In this document: positions 42,886-53,934 of the stretch, piece after piece
Layout: the number at the start of each line of letters is the position of its first letter
Position numbering within the stretch: position 1 is the stretch's first letter
Translations under genes and position numbers: made by a program
Source: Thalassotalea psychrophila
Lineage (GTDB): Bacteria; Pseudomonadota; Gammaproteobacteria; Enterobacterales; Alteromonadaceae
Length of the DNA: 64,000 nucleotides
Assembly (NCBI RefSeq): GCF_031583595.1
Contig: NZ_CP134145.1
Location: 1,364,001 to 1,428,000 of the forward strand
Direction of reading: 5' to 3'
The notes under the pieces: generated by a model
Databases searched by the model: none
Seen by the model: only the letters and a program-made list of their open reading frames with translations
Told to the model about the DNA's origin: nothing

Positions 42886-43488
42886 ATGAAATTAAGCCCA
42901 TTAGTGCAAGAGCTTATAGATAGCTTAAAATGTTTACCCGGTGTTGGTCCTAAATCTGCACAACGTATGGCGTTTCAGCTTTTAGAGCGTAATCGCATAG
43001 GTGGGCAAAAATTAGCGACTACTTTAGCTACCGCTATGGAAGATGTAGGTTACTGCAAAGGTTGTCGTACGTTTACCGAGCTTGATTTTTGTGAAATTTG
43101 TCAAAGCCCAAAACGTCAGTTAAAACGTATGTTATGTGTGGTTGAATCACCTGCTGATATTTTAGCTATTGAGCAAACTGGCGAATTCACAGGCCGTTAT
43201 TTTGTATTAATGGGACACTTATCGCCTATTGATGGCATCGGTCCTGACGAGTTAGGCCTTGATAAACTTGCAGCGCTATTAGCCAGTGATGAGTTTGATG
43301 AAATGATCTTAGCCACCAACCCTACTGTTGAAGGCGAAGCTACTGCACATTTTATTGCCGATATTGCAAAAAAATATAATGTTAGCAGCACACGTATAGC
43401 TCACGGGGTGCCTGTTGGTGGTGAACTTGAATTTGTAGATGGTAATACGCTGTCACATGCCTTTTCTGGCCGAAAAAGCTTTAACTAA
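42886..43488 (+). CDS. recR: Recombination mediator protein RecR
   Basis: RecFOR pathway protein that loads RecA at gaps. 200 residues: N-terminal HhH ([17 protein letters not shown]), C4 zinc finger [16 protein letters not shown] (residues ~57-72), Toprim domain starting [14 protein letters not shown], and a C-terminal Walker-B-like region. The ribosome binding site before its ATG is weak (GAGAATTAAAAGATAAATCA), and the GGGGTCAGA hairpin lies 24 bases upstream. Confidence 0.96.
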   Translation: MKLSPLVQELIDSLKCLPGVGPKSAQRMAFQLLERNRIGGQKLATTLATAMEDVGYCKGCRTFTELDFCEICQSPKRQLKRMLCVVESPADILAIEQTGEFTGRYFVLMGHLSPIDGIGPDELGLDKLAALLASDEFDEMILATNPTVEGEATAHFIADIAKKYNVSSTRIAHGVPVGGELEFVDGNTLSHAFSGRKSFN

Positions 43489-43508
43489 CCTTCATCCATA
43501 TTATTTAT

Positions 43509-43541
43509 AAAACAGGTGACTTTGGTCACCTGTTTTGCTTT
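43509..43541 (+). terminator. Terminator of recR
   Basis: 12-bp stem AAAACAGGTGAC / GTCACCTGTTTT with a TTTG loop, then GCTTTTT. Confidence 0.9.
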
Positions 43542-43597
43542 TTACTATTAAATAACTGTTACCAGGGTAACTTTTTCATTTTTTATTAACTGCAAGC

Positions 43598-43625
43598 CTT
43601 TAAAACCAATTTTATACCCCCACAT
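43598..43625 (+). promoter_or_regulatory. Sigma-32-type promoter of htpG
   Basis: CTTTAAA (43598-43604), 13-bp spacer, CCCCACAT (43618-43625), against CTTGAAA-N13-CCCCATNT: one mismatch in each box. About 75 bases upstream of the htpG ATG. htpG is heat-shock controlled in E. coli. Confidence 0.6.
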
Positions 43626-43698
43626 ATTTTTCAGACACAAATTCCAACGAATAGATATTTTGTTGGTATGAATGAATTTTATTAAGAAGAGGTATTTT

Positions 43699-45639
43699 AT
43701 GTCTGATACAGGCCATAAAGAAGTTCACGGTTTTCAAACTGAAGTTAAGCAACTATTACAATTAATGATCCATTCTTTATATTCAAATAAAGAAATTTTC
43801 CTACGTGAATTAGTATCTAACTCTGCCGATGCGGCTGACAAATTACGTTTTAAAGCGTTATCAAATGGCGATTTATACGATGGTGATGCAAACCTTCGTG
43901 TACGAGTTAAAGCAGACAAAGACGCAAACACAATTACCATTTCAGATAACGGCATTGGTATGACTCGCGATGATGTTATTGCACATTTAGGTACTATTGC
44001 TAAGTCTGGTACTGCTGACTTCTTCTCTCGTTTATCTGGCGACCAAGCCTCAGATTCACAATTAATAGGTCAATTTGGTGTTGGTTTTTACTCGGCATTT
44101 ATTGTTGCCGATAAAGTTGTTGTGCGTACTCGTGCTGCAGGCACAGAAGTTTCCGATGGCGTAGAATGGACCTCTGCTGGCGAAGGCGATTTCTCTGTAG
44201 AAAATATTGAAAAATCTACTCGCGGTACCGACATTATTCTTTTCTTAAAAGAAGAAGAAAAAGAATTTTTAGATGATTATCGTTTAAAGTCAATTGTGAC
44301 TAAATACTCAGATCACATCTCTATTCCTGTAGAAATGATGAGCGAAGAGGTTGCAGAAGTACCAGCAAGTGAAGGTCCTGACGGTGAAGAAATTCCAGCA
44401 GTAGCCGCGATCCCTGCAGAGTGGGAAGGCGTTAATAAAGCTGAAGCACTTTGGACTCGTGAAAAATCTGATGTGTCAGACGATGAATATAAAGAATTTT
44501 ATAAGCATGTATCACACGATTACGGCGACCCGTTATTGTGGGCACACAACAAAGTTGAAGGTACTACTGAATATACTTCACTGCTTTATGTACCTGAAAA
44601 AGCACCTTTCGATATGTATAACCGTGAACGTCAACACGGCTTAAAGTTATATGTACAACGTGTATTCATTATGGATGATGCTGAACAGTTCATGCCAACT
44701 TACTTACGTTTTGTAAAAGGTTTGCTTGATTCAAACGATTTACCATTAAACGTGTCACGTGAAATATTACAAGACAACAAAGTTACTCAAGCGATGCGTA
44801 AAGGTTGTACTAAACGTGTTATCACTATGCTTGACAAACTTGGTAAAAAAGACGCTGAAAAATATCAAACATTCTGGGACGAATTTGGTCAAGTGCTTAA
44901 AGAAGGCCCGGCTGAAGACATGGCAAACAAAGAAGCTATTGCTAAATTGTTACGCTTTGCCTCAACTGAAAATGATAACGCTGTGCAAAATGTATCATTA
45001 AATGATTACATTGAGCGCATGAAAGAAGGCCAAGATAAAATATACTATGTTGTAGCTGACAGCTTCGAAGCAGCTAAAAATAGCCCGCATCTAGAAGTAT
45101 TCCGCAAAAAAGGCATTGAAGTATTATTATTGAGTGACCGCATTGATGAGTGGTTAATGAGCCATTTAACCGACTTTAATGAAAAACAGTTAGCTTCAGT
45201 AACACGTGGAGATTTAGATCTAGGTGATATGGATGATGCTGAAACGAAAGAAGCTCAAGAAAAAATTGAGAAAGAATTCGACTCAGTAGTAAGCCGCTTA
45301 AAAGAATCGTTAGGTGATAAAGTTAAAGATGTTCGAATTACTCATCGTTTAACTGACTCTCCTGCATGTATTGTAACTGATGATCAGGACATGAGCTCAC
45401 AAATGATGAAGCTCATGCAATCTGTTGGTCAAGAAGTACCAGAGAGTAAGCCTATTTTTGAAATTAATGCTGAACACGACTTAGTACAGCATGTATCAAA
45501 TGAGCAAGATGAAGCTAAGTTTGGTCAATGGGCTGAAGTATTGTTTGAACAAGCGATGTTAGCTGAACGTGGTAGCTTGAAAGATCCTGCATCATTTGTA
45601 GCTCGTCTAAATACGTTAATGCTTAGTCTTACTAAGTAA
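43699..45639 (+). CDS. htpG: Chaperone protein HtpG (Hsp90)
   Basis: Bacterial Hsp90, 646 residues from the ATG at 43699 ([20 protein letters not shown]), preceded by AGAGG; the upstream TTG frame adds nine unconserved residues. GHKL ATPase motifs [17 protein letters not shown] and [11 protein letters not shown] are intact. The middle domain carries a short acidic, Pro/Ala-rich insert ([20 protein letters not shown]). C-terminal dimerisation domain complete. Monocistronic. Confidence 0.97.
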   Translation: MSDTGHKEVHGFQTEVKQLLQLMIHSLYSNKEIFLRELVSNSADAADKLRFKALSNGDLYDGDANLRVRVKADKDANTITISDNGIGMTRDDVIAHLGTIAKSGTADFFSRLSGDQASDSQLIGQFGVGFYSAFIVADKVVVRTRAAGTEVSDGVEWTSAGEGDFSVENIEKSTRGTDIILFLKEEEKEFLDDYRLKSIVTKYSDHISIPVEMMSEEVAEVPASEGPDGEEIPAVAAIPAEWEGVNKAEALWTREKSDVSDDEYKEFYKHVSHDYGDPLLWAHNKVEGTTEYTSLLYVPEKAPFDMYNRERQHGLKLYVQRVFIMDDAEQFMPTYLRFVKGLLDSNDLPLNVSREILQDNKVTQAMRKGCTKRVITMLDKLGKKDAEKYQTFWDEFGQVLKEGPAEDMANKEAIAKLLRFASTENDNAVQNVSLNDYIERMKEGQDKIYYVVADSFEAAKNSPHLEVFRKKGIEVLLLSDRIDEWLMSHLTDFNEKQLASVTRGDLDLGDMDDAETKEAQEKIEKEFDSVVSRLKESLGDKVKDVRITHRLTDSPACIVTDDQDMSSQMMKLMQSVGQEVPESKPIFEINAEHDLVQHVSNEQDEAKFGQWAEVLFEQAMLAERGSLKDPASFVARLNTLMLSLTK

Positions 45640-45647
45640 CATACTTA

Positions 45648-45774
45648 GTAACGAATCACGAATACGTTGCACTTCGAATTACGAAGTAGTTATCAAAGTG
45701 CAGCGTATTGTGAATAGCAAAGCTATGTATTCGAAGCAATGCGAACTCGAAATTACAATGCAATTGCGACTAAT
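45648..45774. repeat. Dispersed GAATACG/CGTATTC repeat, copy D
   Basis: Starts AGTAACGAATCACGAATACGTTG, continues ACTTCGAATTACGAAGTAG (itself a dyad) and AAGTGCAGCGTATTGTGAATAG. In the opposite orientation to copy C (GTAACGAAT at the left end). Fills most of the htpG-adk spacer. I could not assign the adk promoter in the remaining 45775-45916. Confidence 0.7.
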
Positions 45775-45871
45775 GTCTAGTCGATATCTTTAACAATTTA
45801 AGTAATCTTAACATTCACACAAAAAATTGCTTCTGAACACTTGTTTGAAAACTTTCGAGCAAGTATCATGA

Positions 45872-46561
<690 letters not shown>

Positions 46562-46588
46562 GCTAAACCCAGCTAAACAAATATTTAT

Positions 46589-46619
46589 AAGCCTAGGCAT
46601 TGCCTAGGCTTTATTTTTT
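46589..46619 (+). terminator. Terminator of adk
   Basis: Stem AAGCCTAGG / CCTAGGCTT around a CATTGC loop, then TATTTTTT. Confidence 0.85.
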
Positions 46620-46634
46620 GCACAAAGAGAAACT

Positions 46635-47255
46635 ATGCCAAACACCAATGCCAATTCTATCGTTGTACTCGATTTTGAAACCACAGGTCTTTCTCCACAA
46701 CAAGGCGACAGGGCAATAGAAATAGGCGCGGTTAAAATTGTTGATGGTATTGTGGTTGATTCATTTCAAGAGTTAATGAATCCAGGGCGACCGGTAAGCA
46801 CTTTTATTGCCGAATATACTGGTATTACTAATGCTATGCTGCGCACTGCGGCACCATGTGATGAAGTGATGGACAGTTTCGCTGATTTTATAGGTGATGA
46901 AAATTTACTTGCTCATAACGCGTCTTTCGATAAAAAGTTTTTAGATGCAGAGTTTGCTCGCATAAATCATAACTATGTTGGTGAGTTTGCCTGTACGTTA
47001 TTAACCTCAAGACGAATTTATCAAGATGCGCCAAACCATAAACTTGGCACATTAGTGAATTATAAAAATCTCGCTGAAGATGGAACTTTCCATAGAGCGT
47101 TATTTGATGCTGAAATGACCGCAAAATTATGGCTTAAAATTCTAGAAGATATATCAGAAGAATATTTTCTAGATAATATCGATTTTAAACTCATCCAGAA
47201 ACTATCACTTTTGCCAAAAGCAAAAGTGGCCAAGTTTTTACAAACTTACCGCTAA
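46635..47255 (+). CDS. DnaQ-like 3'-5' exonuclease
   Basis: 206-residue DEDDh exonuclease: ExoI VVLDFETTGL (Asp/Glu, residues ~10-19), ExoII LLAHNASFDKKF (Asp at ~100) and ExoIII HRALFDAEMT (His ~153, Asp ~158) are all present. It resembles the epsilon proofreading subunit fold but is shorter and lacks the epsilon C-terminal polymerase-binding tail, so it is probably a stand-alone repair/RNA-DNA exonuclease (ExoX-like) rather than DnaQ itself. Single gene. Confidence 0.85.
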   Translation: MPNTNANSIVVLDFETTGLSPQQGDRAIEIGAVKIVDGIVVDSFQELMNPGRPVSTFIAEYTGITNAMLRTAAPCDEVMDSFADFIGDENLLAHNASFDKKFLDAEFARINHNYVGEFACTLLTSRRIYQDAPNHKLGTLVNYKNLAEDGTFHRALFDAEMTAKLWLKILEDISEEYFLDNIDFKLIQKLSLLPKAKVAKFLQTYR

Positions 47256-47348
47256 AGCCTCGCACTAAATTTAAGTACTGTTCACAAAGTATACAAGCTG
47301 ATTTTAGCGGTGCATTTTAGTAGTCAATGGACTATAGTAAGGCAACCG

Positions 47349-47381
47349 TTAATCGTACTTATTCTAATTTTATACGATTAA
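47349..47381. promoter_or_regulatory. Dyad upstream of the peptide transporter
   Basis: TTAATCGTA (47349-47357) and TACGATTAA (47373-47381), 9-bp perfect inverted repeat with a 15-bp centre, about 56 bp before the transporter ATG. A possible operator; no regulator identified. Confidence 0.45.
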
Positions 47382-47436
47382 TATCTCATCTTTATAATAA
47401 AAATAATACCTTAGGTATAAATCAAAAGAGATCAAC

Positions 47437-48852
47437 ATGAATCAACAATCTACGGAATTTTTAGGCCATCCTAAAGGCCTATTTTTGCTGTTTGGAACAG
47501 AAATGTGGGAACGTTTCAGTTACTACGGTATGCGTGCCATTTTAGTATTATATTTAGTTGCAACAGTACAAGACGGTGGCTTTGGCTGGACTAACTCTGA
47601 AGCGTTAGCCTTATACGGTTGGTTTACAATGGCGGTTTATTTAACACCTGTGTTAGGTGGTTGGATAGCTGATAACGTATTAGGGCAGCGAAAAAGTATC
47701 ATAATTGGTGGTTTATTAATGGCCGCTGGTCATTTTACTCTAGGTACACCACAGGCGATGCTAGGTGGCGGTGCTGAAAACGCATTCTATTTAGGCTTGA
47801 TTTTACTTTGTTGTGGTAACGGCCTCTTTAAGCCAAACATTTCAACATTAGTTGGTGACTTATACGAGCAAGGTGACACCCGTCGTGACGGTGCTTTTAC
47901 TATATTCTATATGGGTATCAACATTGGTGCTTTTGTTGCTCCACTAGTAATAGGTTACGTTGGCGAAAAAATTGATTGGCAACTTGGATTTATTTTTGCC
48001 GGCGTTGGTATGCTTATTTCAGTTGCGATGCAATTGCTAATGGCTAAGAAATATCTTGGCGAAATTGGCGTTAAACCTTCGGCGCATCATGTAGCTATTG
48101 AAGGCGAAATATCGGCTAAAGATAAACCATTAACTGCAGAAGAAAGAGATCGCGTTAAAGTTATCATTATCATGTCAGTGATATCCATTGTATTTTGGGT
48201 TGGTTATGAGCAAGGTGGTGGTTTACTAAACATTTACGCTAAAGACTTCACTGATTTGAATGTATTTGGTTGGGAAATGCCAGCCTCATGGTTACAAGCC
48301 GTAAGTGCATTATTTGTTATCGTATTTGCACCGGTGTTTGCTAGCCTTTGGATTAAACTAGGTGATAAACAACCACCATCACCGAAGAAATTCGCCTATG
48401 CATTAATGTTTGTTGGCTTTGGTTTCTTATTTATGATGGCTGCTACATTACAACAAGGTGGTGATATTAACGCTAAAGTAAGCGTTCTTTATCTAATTAT
48501 GACGTATTTATTCTTAGTCTTTGGTGAACTTTGTATCTCACCAATTGGATTATCGTTAGTCTCTAAAATCGCACCAATTAAATTCTTATCGTTATTGATG
48601 GGGGTTTGGTTTGCTTGTTCTGCAATTGCTAACAAAGTCGCCGGTATTGTTGGCGGTATGATAGGTGAAGGTCAAGAGCAAATAGATAATGCCTTTGGTA
48701 TCTTCGCAGGTCTTACAGTGAGTGGTTTTCTTGCTGGTATTATCGTTTTCTTCATGGCTGATAAGTTAGTTGAATGGATGCACGGTGCAGAAGACAAATC
48801 ATTAGCTGAACCTAAAACTGAACACAGTGAACTTGACCAAGATCCTGTTTAA
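47437..48852 (+). CDS. POT/PTR family proton-coupled di/tripeptide transporter
   Basis: 471-residue MFS transporter of the PTR2 type, with about 12-14 hydrophobic segments. The ExxER-type proton-coupling motif appears in GTEMWERFSYYGMRAILVLYL (residues ~17-37), followed by the family signatures GGWIADNVLGQRKSIIIGG and FKPNISTLVGDLYEQGDTRRDGAFTIFYMGINIGAF. Imports small peptides using the proton gradient; together with the Sap system it shows an emphasis on peptide use. Preceded by a dyad operator candidate and followed by a terminator. Confidence 0.92.
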   Translation: MNQQSTEFLGHPKGLFLLFGTEMWERFSYYGMRAILVLYLVATVQDGGFGWTNSEALALYGWFTMAVYLTPVLGGWIADNVLGQRKSIIIGGLLMAAGHFTLGTPQAMLGGGAENAFYLGLILLCCGNGLFKPNISTLVGDLYEQGDTRRDGAFTIFYMGINIGAFVAPLVIGYVGEKIDWQLGFIFAGVGMLISVAMQLLMAKKYLGEIGVKPSAHHVAIEGEISAKDKPLTAEERDRVKVIIIMSVISIVFWVGYEQGGGLLNIYAKDFTDLNVFGWEMPASWLQAVSALFVIVFAPVFASLWIKLGDKQPPSPKKFAYALMFVGFGFLFMMAATLQQGGDINAKVSVLYLIMTYLFLVFGELCISPIGLSLVSKIAPIKFLSLLMGVWFACSAIANKVAGIVGGMIGEGQEQIDNAFGIFAGLTVSGFLAGIIVFFMADKLVEWMHGAEDKSLAEPKTEHSELDQDPV

Positions 48853-48883
48853 CCTTTTAGTTATATACTAGCTTGAATATGAT

Positions 48884-48912
48884 AGGCCGAAACATTCAGT
48901 TTCGGCCTTTTT
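48884..48912 (+). terminator. Terminator of the peptide transporter
   Basis: 10-bp stem AGGCCGAAAC / GTTTCGGCCT with a 5-nt loop and a T5 tail. Confidence 0.85.
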
Positions 48913-48987
48913 GTATATGCCTTTCTACAGTCATTGCTGTGACGGCAGGAATTCACTCTTTATGGTTTCCACTTTAATAGATATAAA

Positions 48988-49635
48988 TTAAAGTATCAGC
49001 TCTGCCAATTCTTTAATTGAATGAACAATCGCTTTTGGGTTGCAATCACTCAAGCTATCGATGCAACCAGCCCCATGGGTGATACCTATGCTATCAACGC
49101 CAGCATGCTCTGCCATTTTTAAGTCGTAACGACTATCGCCAATCATCAGTGCGTTTTCTGGTTTTATATCGAGCTCAACTAATATTTGCTCAAGCATATC
49201 GGGATGTGGCTTAGATTTAGCATCGTCAGAGCTTTTGGTTAAATGAAAAAAATGTTTGGTATTTGATACTGCTAATACTCGCTCTAACCCTTGTCGGCCC
49301 TTTCCTGTAGCAACCGCTAATAGTTTTTCCTTAGCATGCAGTGTTAATAGTAACTGTTCTGCATCATCGTACAAAGGTGATGGCGTGACATTAATATCAA
49401 GATATTGTTGTTTATAATGTTTGATTAATTCATCAATTTTAACTTGTTCAATACCTGGGTAAAGAATTTTAGAGGCTTCAGTTAAACTTGCACCAATGAT
49501 CCCTTTTGATGCTCTGTCATCAGGTATTGGCAGATTAGATGCTCTAGCGGCTGCTTGTAATGAATGTACAATTTTATTAATTGAATTCATTAACGTGCCA
49601 TCCCAATCAAAGATGTACAGTTGATATTGGTTCAT
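48988..49635 (-). CDS. HAD-superfamily phosphatase (phosphoglycolate phosphatase-like)
   Basis: 215-residue HAD-IA hydrolase. Motif I DWDGTL (residues ~10-15) with the nucleophile Asp, motif II Thr in AVATGKGRQG, motif III Lys in SKPHPDM, motif IV GDSRYDLKMA. A helical cap lies between motifs I and II. The exact substrate cannot be read from the sequence; Gph-like or general nucleotide/sugar phosphatase activity is plausible. Single gene, in opposite orientation to the transporter. Confidence 0.85.
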   Translation of the reverse strand: MNQYQLYIFDWDGTLMNSINKIVHSLQAAARASNLPIPDDRASKGIIGASLTEASKILYPGIEQVKIDELIKHYKQQYLDINVTPSPLYDDAEQLLLTLHAKEKLLAVATGKGRQGLERVLAVSNTKHFFHLTKSSDDAKSKPHPDMLEQILVELDIKPENALMIGDSRYDLKMAEHAGVDSIGITHGAGCIDSLSDCNPKAIVHSIKELAELIL

Positions 49636-49699
49636 GGTGACGTTCTATATGGAAATTAGAAAATGCTAAATTACCAAATTGAGTCAGGTGTTGTCTATA

Positions 49700-49750
49700 A
49701 CTCAATTACGAATACAGCGCTTTGCGCTTTCGAATAACGAAGTAGGGGAG
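49700..49750. repeat. Dispersed GAATACG/CGTATTC repeat, partial copy E
   Basis: CAATTACGAATACAGCGCTTTGCGCTTTCGAATAACGAAGTAG, with the AGCGCTTTGCGCT hairpin seen also in copy C. Confidence 0.65.
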
Positions 49751-49841
49751 TGTGAGACTAAAGTGTATTTGTGGCTTATTCCTAAAGTGAACCGACTCTT
49801 TTGCTATCCATGGCAAGTCGGCATTCCATCATCCCTGATGT

Positions 49842-49873
49842 AAAAAAAAAGCACTCGCGTTAACGAGTGCTTT
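49842..49873 (-). terminator. Orphan minus-strand terminator
   Basis: 10-bp perfect stem (AAAGCACTCG / CGAGTGCTTT on the plus strand). On the minus strand it is followed by a T9 run (complement of A9 at 49842-49850), a strong intrinsic terminator. No minus-strand gene lies between it and the SMC operon, and the plus-strand tail is poor. A second small stem, AAACC-GTAA-GGTTT, lies at 49892-49905. Together they look like the 3' part of a small RNA transcribed leftward. Confidence 0.6.
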
Positions 49874-49967
49874 AAACAACAGATTGGGAGTAAACCGTAA
49901 GGTTTTACTGTAAGCATTAATATAACTAATGATTATTTACCGGTCTGTTAACAAATGTTAAATATAT

Positions 49968-50104
49968 GAATACGCTATCGATCCGAATACGTTTCACCTC
50001 GAATACGTAGCTCCTCTCCTTCGGGGACGCTTTGCTTCGATAACTGCTTCGTAATTCGTTGTGTAACGTATTCGAAGGTGCAGAGCGCCGTATTCGTAAC
50101 TTAA
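49968..50104. repeat. Dispersed GAATACG/CGTATTC repeat, copy F
   Basis: Series of GAATACG blocks (GAATACGCTATCGATCCGAATACG, GAATACGTAGCTCC) with CTCCTTCGGGGACGC, ending GCGCCGTATTCGTAAC. Located in the spacer before the SMC-like operon. Confidence 0.7.
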
Positions 50105-50232
50105 GATAAAAAATAAGCAATAATAAGCTGTTTTACCGGCAATTAAGCAATTCTTAATGACTAACTATTTACACATAACCCTGTGAGTCATAAGATGGCT
50201 TTAATACAATAATAAAGGCTTAAACAAATTCT

Positions 50233-53200
50233 ATGTCTGGCTTAAAACGGATCATTTTAATCGACACTCATTTACCTGGTTTAGTGGAACTAAAAGTAGA
50301 TGGGCACACTAATATTTGTGGTACTAATGCCTCAGGTAAAACTACCCTGCAACGTTTACTTCCAGTTTTTTATGGTGAATCGCCCAATAAAGTTGTGCCA
50401 GCAACTCGTGACAACTTCCAAACTTGGTACTTACCCAGAGAATCAAGCTTTATTATTTACGAGTACCAACGCTTAGATGGCGTTATGTGTATGGCAATAT
50501 TAACGTCGTCAAACACTGGTGTATTGTATCGCTTTGTTGAAAAAGGTTTTACTGTTGAAGATTTTATTGGTGAAGACATCGCCGGAAGATGTTCTATAGC
50601 GGTTAGTGAAATAATTCGTAATATGCGCCGTAACAATATCATCCACACAAAGGCATTAAATACGAAAGAATTTAGAGCTGTTATTCAAAATGACAGGGCG
50701 GTGATGGCGCTAAGCAGTAATAAGCGTGATTTATTAACCGCGTCTCGTTATTTTAGTTTGTGTGAAAGCGACGCACGTTTACGCCATATAGAAAAACTGA
50801 TCAAAGCCGTGCATTCCAAAGAAGGTAAAATGGAAACGATCAAAGCGATGATCGCCGCCATTCTAGAAGAAGATGGTGTTGAAACCCCAAGTAATAAAAT
50901 ATCAAAAGCGCAAGTTGAGGATTGGATCAAAGAATGCTCACTAATAAAACAATTTGATGAGCTGATGCCGCAATATCATAAACTTCAAAAAGTGAATGCA
51001 CAGTTAGATCATACTGAAGCTCGCCTAAGCCAATTAAAACATCAATTGTCAGTCGATTTATCGCTATTGAGCGATTCAATTGTTACTGCCGAGCACAATC
51101 ATCAGGCCTACAAATCTCAACTTAACGAGTTAAATACATCTTTTGAGCAACAAAGAGATGAGCTAAACCGTGATATATCGCTTACCAAAGCAGAAGTGAA
51201 TAGCTCTGAGCAGCACCTTGATCAAATTGAAGATGAGTTTAACGCATGGCAATACAAGAGTATTGAAACTCATCAGGCCAATTTAGATAAAATTCCTTCT
51301 TGGCAATCACAATTACAATCAAAAACTGAACAACATTCACTGCTTACTGAAGAGCATCAAGATATTGAAGCTGCTTATCATAAGCGCTTAGCTGAAATAG
51401 AAAAAAAGCAATCGAAAGAGCTAGCACAACTTAACGATCAAAAAGATCAAAGCCGCGACGATTTACGCGATAAACAGATGGCTGAACAAAAAGCCCTGCA
51501 GCAATTACAAGCTAGCCAAGATGATAGGTTTAGTGGCATTAAGAATGATTTTGAACGACAAATAAACGAAGGCACGCTTAATTTACAAACAGTAAAAGTA
51601 CAAATAGAGACAAGTGGACCAACAGTTACTGAACAAGACGCGATGGCGCTAATTGATGCCTCGGTAGAGCAAGCGCAATTTGAAGAAGATCAAATACGTG
51701 GCGATTTATCGAAGTTACAAGATGATATCCAGCAGCTTAAGTACCAACAAATTGGCAGTAATGAAAAGCTCAATAAAGCCAGAAGTAATGTTGTTACTTG
51801 CAATAAGCGATTAACCGCAATTGAAGTGCTCCTTTACCCTGGTGAGAACACGTTATTAGAATTTTTACGTAAAGAGCACAATGGTTGGGAAGCTCATCTG
51901 GGTAAAGTATTAAATCCAGAGTTGTTAACGCGCACTGATTTAGCACCATCATTAATCGACAACAATACTGACTTATCCAGTGTGTATGGAGTATTACTAG
52001 ATACTGATGCGATAGTTGATAATGAAACGACTCAAACTGAAGCGCAGCTGCAAAAACAGTATGATGTAGCAGGGCAAGATTTAAAAGCTGCTAAAAATTT
52101 ACAAATTGAATGTGAAGTCGAACTGGAAGGCTTGAACAAAAAGGTTCGTGAAAAAGAACAGCAACTTACCACGATTCATTCACAGTGCCAATTTAAAGAG
52201 CAAAGTCGTAAACGTGTGCAAGATGAGCGTGGGCAATTAAAGTCTGAACAAAAACAAGCGTTAAATGAGCGTAAGTTGAAACAGCAAAAAAGTTTACAAC
52301 AACTGCAAAAGTCTTTAGAAAAACTGATTGCTAATCAACAACAGGCATATGAAGGACATAAAGAGCAGTGCCATGATGAAAAAATGGAGCATGAGCTGCA
52401 TTGGCAACAACTTGTTGGTGATATAGAGCAAAAGCTAAATCAAATTAAAAACCAAATAGACGATGCAAATGAGCAACATAAAGCTGGTATAAAAGCTTGT
52501 AAAAAGTGGTATAAGGATGAACTTACCAGTCGTGAAGTTGATGTTGAACAAATTGCTTCATTAAAACAAGACATTGCCAAACTGCAAGACGATATAATTA
52601 TTACCAATAAACACCGTGATAGTGTAAGCGAGTATATGCGTTGGTATGAGTTAGTCTTCACAAAACAAAAGGCAAGCTACTTAGCTGGCTTATCAAAAGC
52701 CAAAGATAGTAATGCAAAAGCGATGCGCTTATTAGCAGAGAAAAGCGCAATGCATCACCAACAAAGACAGCAATTGCAAGACCAATTACAACAACTTGAA
52801 AAAGCCTTAGCAGAACAAAAAGAGCTCGCTTCAGGTATTAATGGCTTAAAACCACAGTTTACCCTTTTACAACTACCTACAACTGAGCCTGTTACCGAGC
52901 AAGCTACACCTTCAGCGAGACTAGTAGAAGGGCGCGAATTATTAGACCAACAGCGTCGTGCCACTCAAGACATCACCAGTTATGTTAATTATTTTGATAA
53001 TGCCATAGGCCAAAAGTCAGGTATAAGCTTAACCGAAACTTGGGAACATGCACGCCGTGATTGTTTAATAACTAATACACAAGGACTTCAAGTATTAGAC
53101 TCTCGTAAAATGGTAAATGAATTAGAAACATTGCTAACCGTATTGGTACCTCAGCATTTAGAAGGTGTACGCAACAATGGTTTAAATTTCGGCAATGATT

Positions 53201-53934
53201 TAACTCAGTATTATAACATTTTAGCGGATATTGATACGCGGATCTCATCGCAATCTCGTCGTATATCAAAAGAAGTTGATCAAGAACTATTCCTTGATGG
53301 TGTTTCAGAATCGTCAGTGAAAATTCGCTCTAAAATTTCAGAATTTGATTTTTGGCCAAAACTGGCACGCTTTAATAAACTGCATCACTCTTGGCTTAAT
53401 GATGAAAAGTCGTCATTGCCTGATGAAGAATATACACAAACTATACGTGAAGTACTCGAAGTGCTAGGTAAAGCAACAATGACCGGTGGTATAAGTCAGT
53501 TGTTAGACATTGAGCTGCACTTAAAAGAAGGTAATTCAGAATTAGTCATTCGTACCGACAGGCAACTAAATGAATCATCAAGTCATGGTATGGCCTACCT
53601 TATTTTATGTAAGTTTTTACTCGCATTCACTCGCTTACTACGTGGCCACTCAAAGGTTGTTATACATTGGCCTATCGACGAAATTGGCACTTTAGCGAAC
53701 AAGAATGTAAAGAAAATTTTTGATGCCTGTAAAGCTAACCAAATTACCGTGCTTGGAGCATTTCCTAATCCAGAGTCGGATGTTTTGCACTTTTTTGAAA
53801 ATCGCTACTTAATTGATAAAAGTGCACAACAGCAAAAACTAAGAATGGTACAACCGAAAGTAAACCCTATTACAGAGCGTTTAAAGCAACGTCAACAAGC
53901 AGATGAACTTGGGCAAGTGGAGGAAGCACTATGA
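50233..53934 (+). CDS. SMC/MukB-like ATPase of a three-gene condensin-type operon
   Basis: 1233 residues with SMC architecture. N-terminal head with Walker A GTNASGKT (30-37); coiled coil roughly 240-510; a hinge-like globular part about 530-600 (LYPGENTLLEFLRKEHNGW ... VYGVLLDTDAI); a second coiled coil about 600-900; and a C-terminal head with the signature-like ESSSHGMAYL (~1114) and Walker B VVIHWPIDEIG (~1149). It is not a canonical MukB, nor the MksB I remember; it may fall in DUF3584 (PF12128). The stop overlaps the next start (ATGA). Likely a DNA-entrapping loop extruder for chromosome organisation or plasmid defence; the role is inferred. Confidence 0.8.
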   Translation: MSGLKRIILIDTHLPGLVELKVDGHTNICGTNASGKTTLQRLLPVFYGESPNKVVPATRDNFQTWYLPRESSFIIYEYQRLDGVMCMAILTSSNTGVLYRFVEKGFTVEDFIGEDIAGRCSIAVSEIIRNMRRNNIIHTKALNTKEFRAVIQNDRAVMALSSNKRDLLTASRYFSLCESDARLRHIEKLIKAVHSKEGKMETIKAMIAAILEEDGVETPSNKISKAQVEDWIKECSLIKQFDELMPQYHKLQKVNAQLDHTEARLSQLKHQLSVDLSLLSDSIVTAEHNHQAYKSQLNELNTSFEQQRDELNRDISLTKAEVNSSEQHLDQIEDEFNAWQYKSIETHQANLDKIPSWQSQLQSKTEQHSLLTEEHQDIEAAYHKRLAEIEKKQSKELAQLNDQKDQSRDDLRDKQMAEQKALQQLQASQDDRFSGIKNDFERQINEGTLNLQTVKVQIETSGPTVTEQDAMALIDASVEQAQFEEDQIRGDLSKLQDDIQQLKYQQIGSNEKLNKARSNVVTCNKRLTAIEVLLYPGENTLLEFLRKEHNGWEAHLGKVLNPELLTRTDLAPSLIDNNTDLSSVYGVLLDTDAIVDNETTQTEAQLQKQYDVAGQDLKAAKNLQIECEVELEGLNKKVREKEQQLTTIHSQCQFKEQSRKRVQDERGQLKSEQKQALNERKLKQQKSLQQLQKSLEKLIANQQQAYEGHKEQCHDEKMEHELHWQQLVGDIEQKLNQIKNQIDDANEQHKAGIKACKKWYKDELTSREVDVEQIASLKQDIAKLQDDIIITNKHRDSVSEYMRWYELVFTKQKASYLAGLSKAKDSNAKAMRLLAEKSAMHHQQRQQLQDQLQQLEKALAEQKELASGINGLKPQFTLLQLPTTEPVTEQATPSARLVEGRELLDQQRRATQDITSYVNYFDNAIGQKSGISLTETWEHARRDCLITNTQGLQVLDSRKMVNELETLLTVLVPQHLEGVRNNGLNFGNDLTQYYNILADIDTRISSQSRRISKEVDQELFLDGVSESSVKIRSKISEFDFWPKLARFNKLHHSWLNDEKSSLPDEEYTQTIREVLEVLGKATMTGGISQLLDIELHLKEGNSELVIRTDRQLNESSSHGMAYLILCKFLLAFTRLLRGHSKVVIHWPIDEIGTLANKNVKKIFDACKANQITVLGAFPNPESDVLHFFENRYLIDKSAQQQKLRMVQPKVNPITERLKQRQQADELGQVEEAL

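Noticed and set aside
45845..45869. TTGAAA...TATCAT as the adk promoter
   Set aside because: The spacer is only 13 bp, too short for sigma-70, and the -10 does not fit sigma-32.
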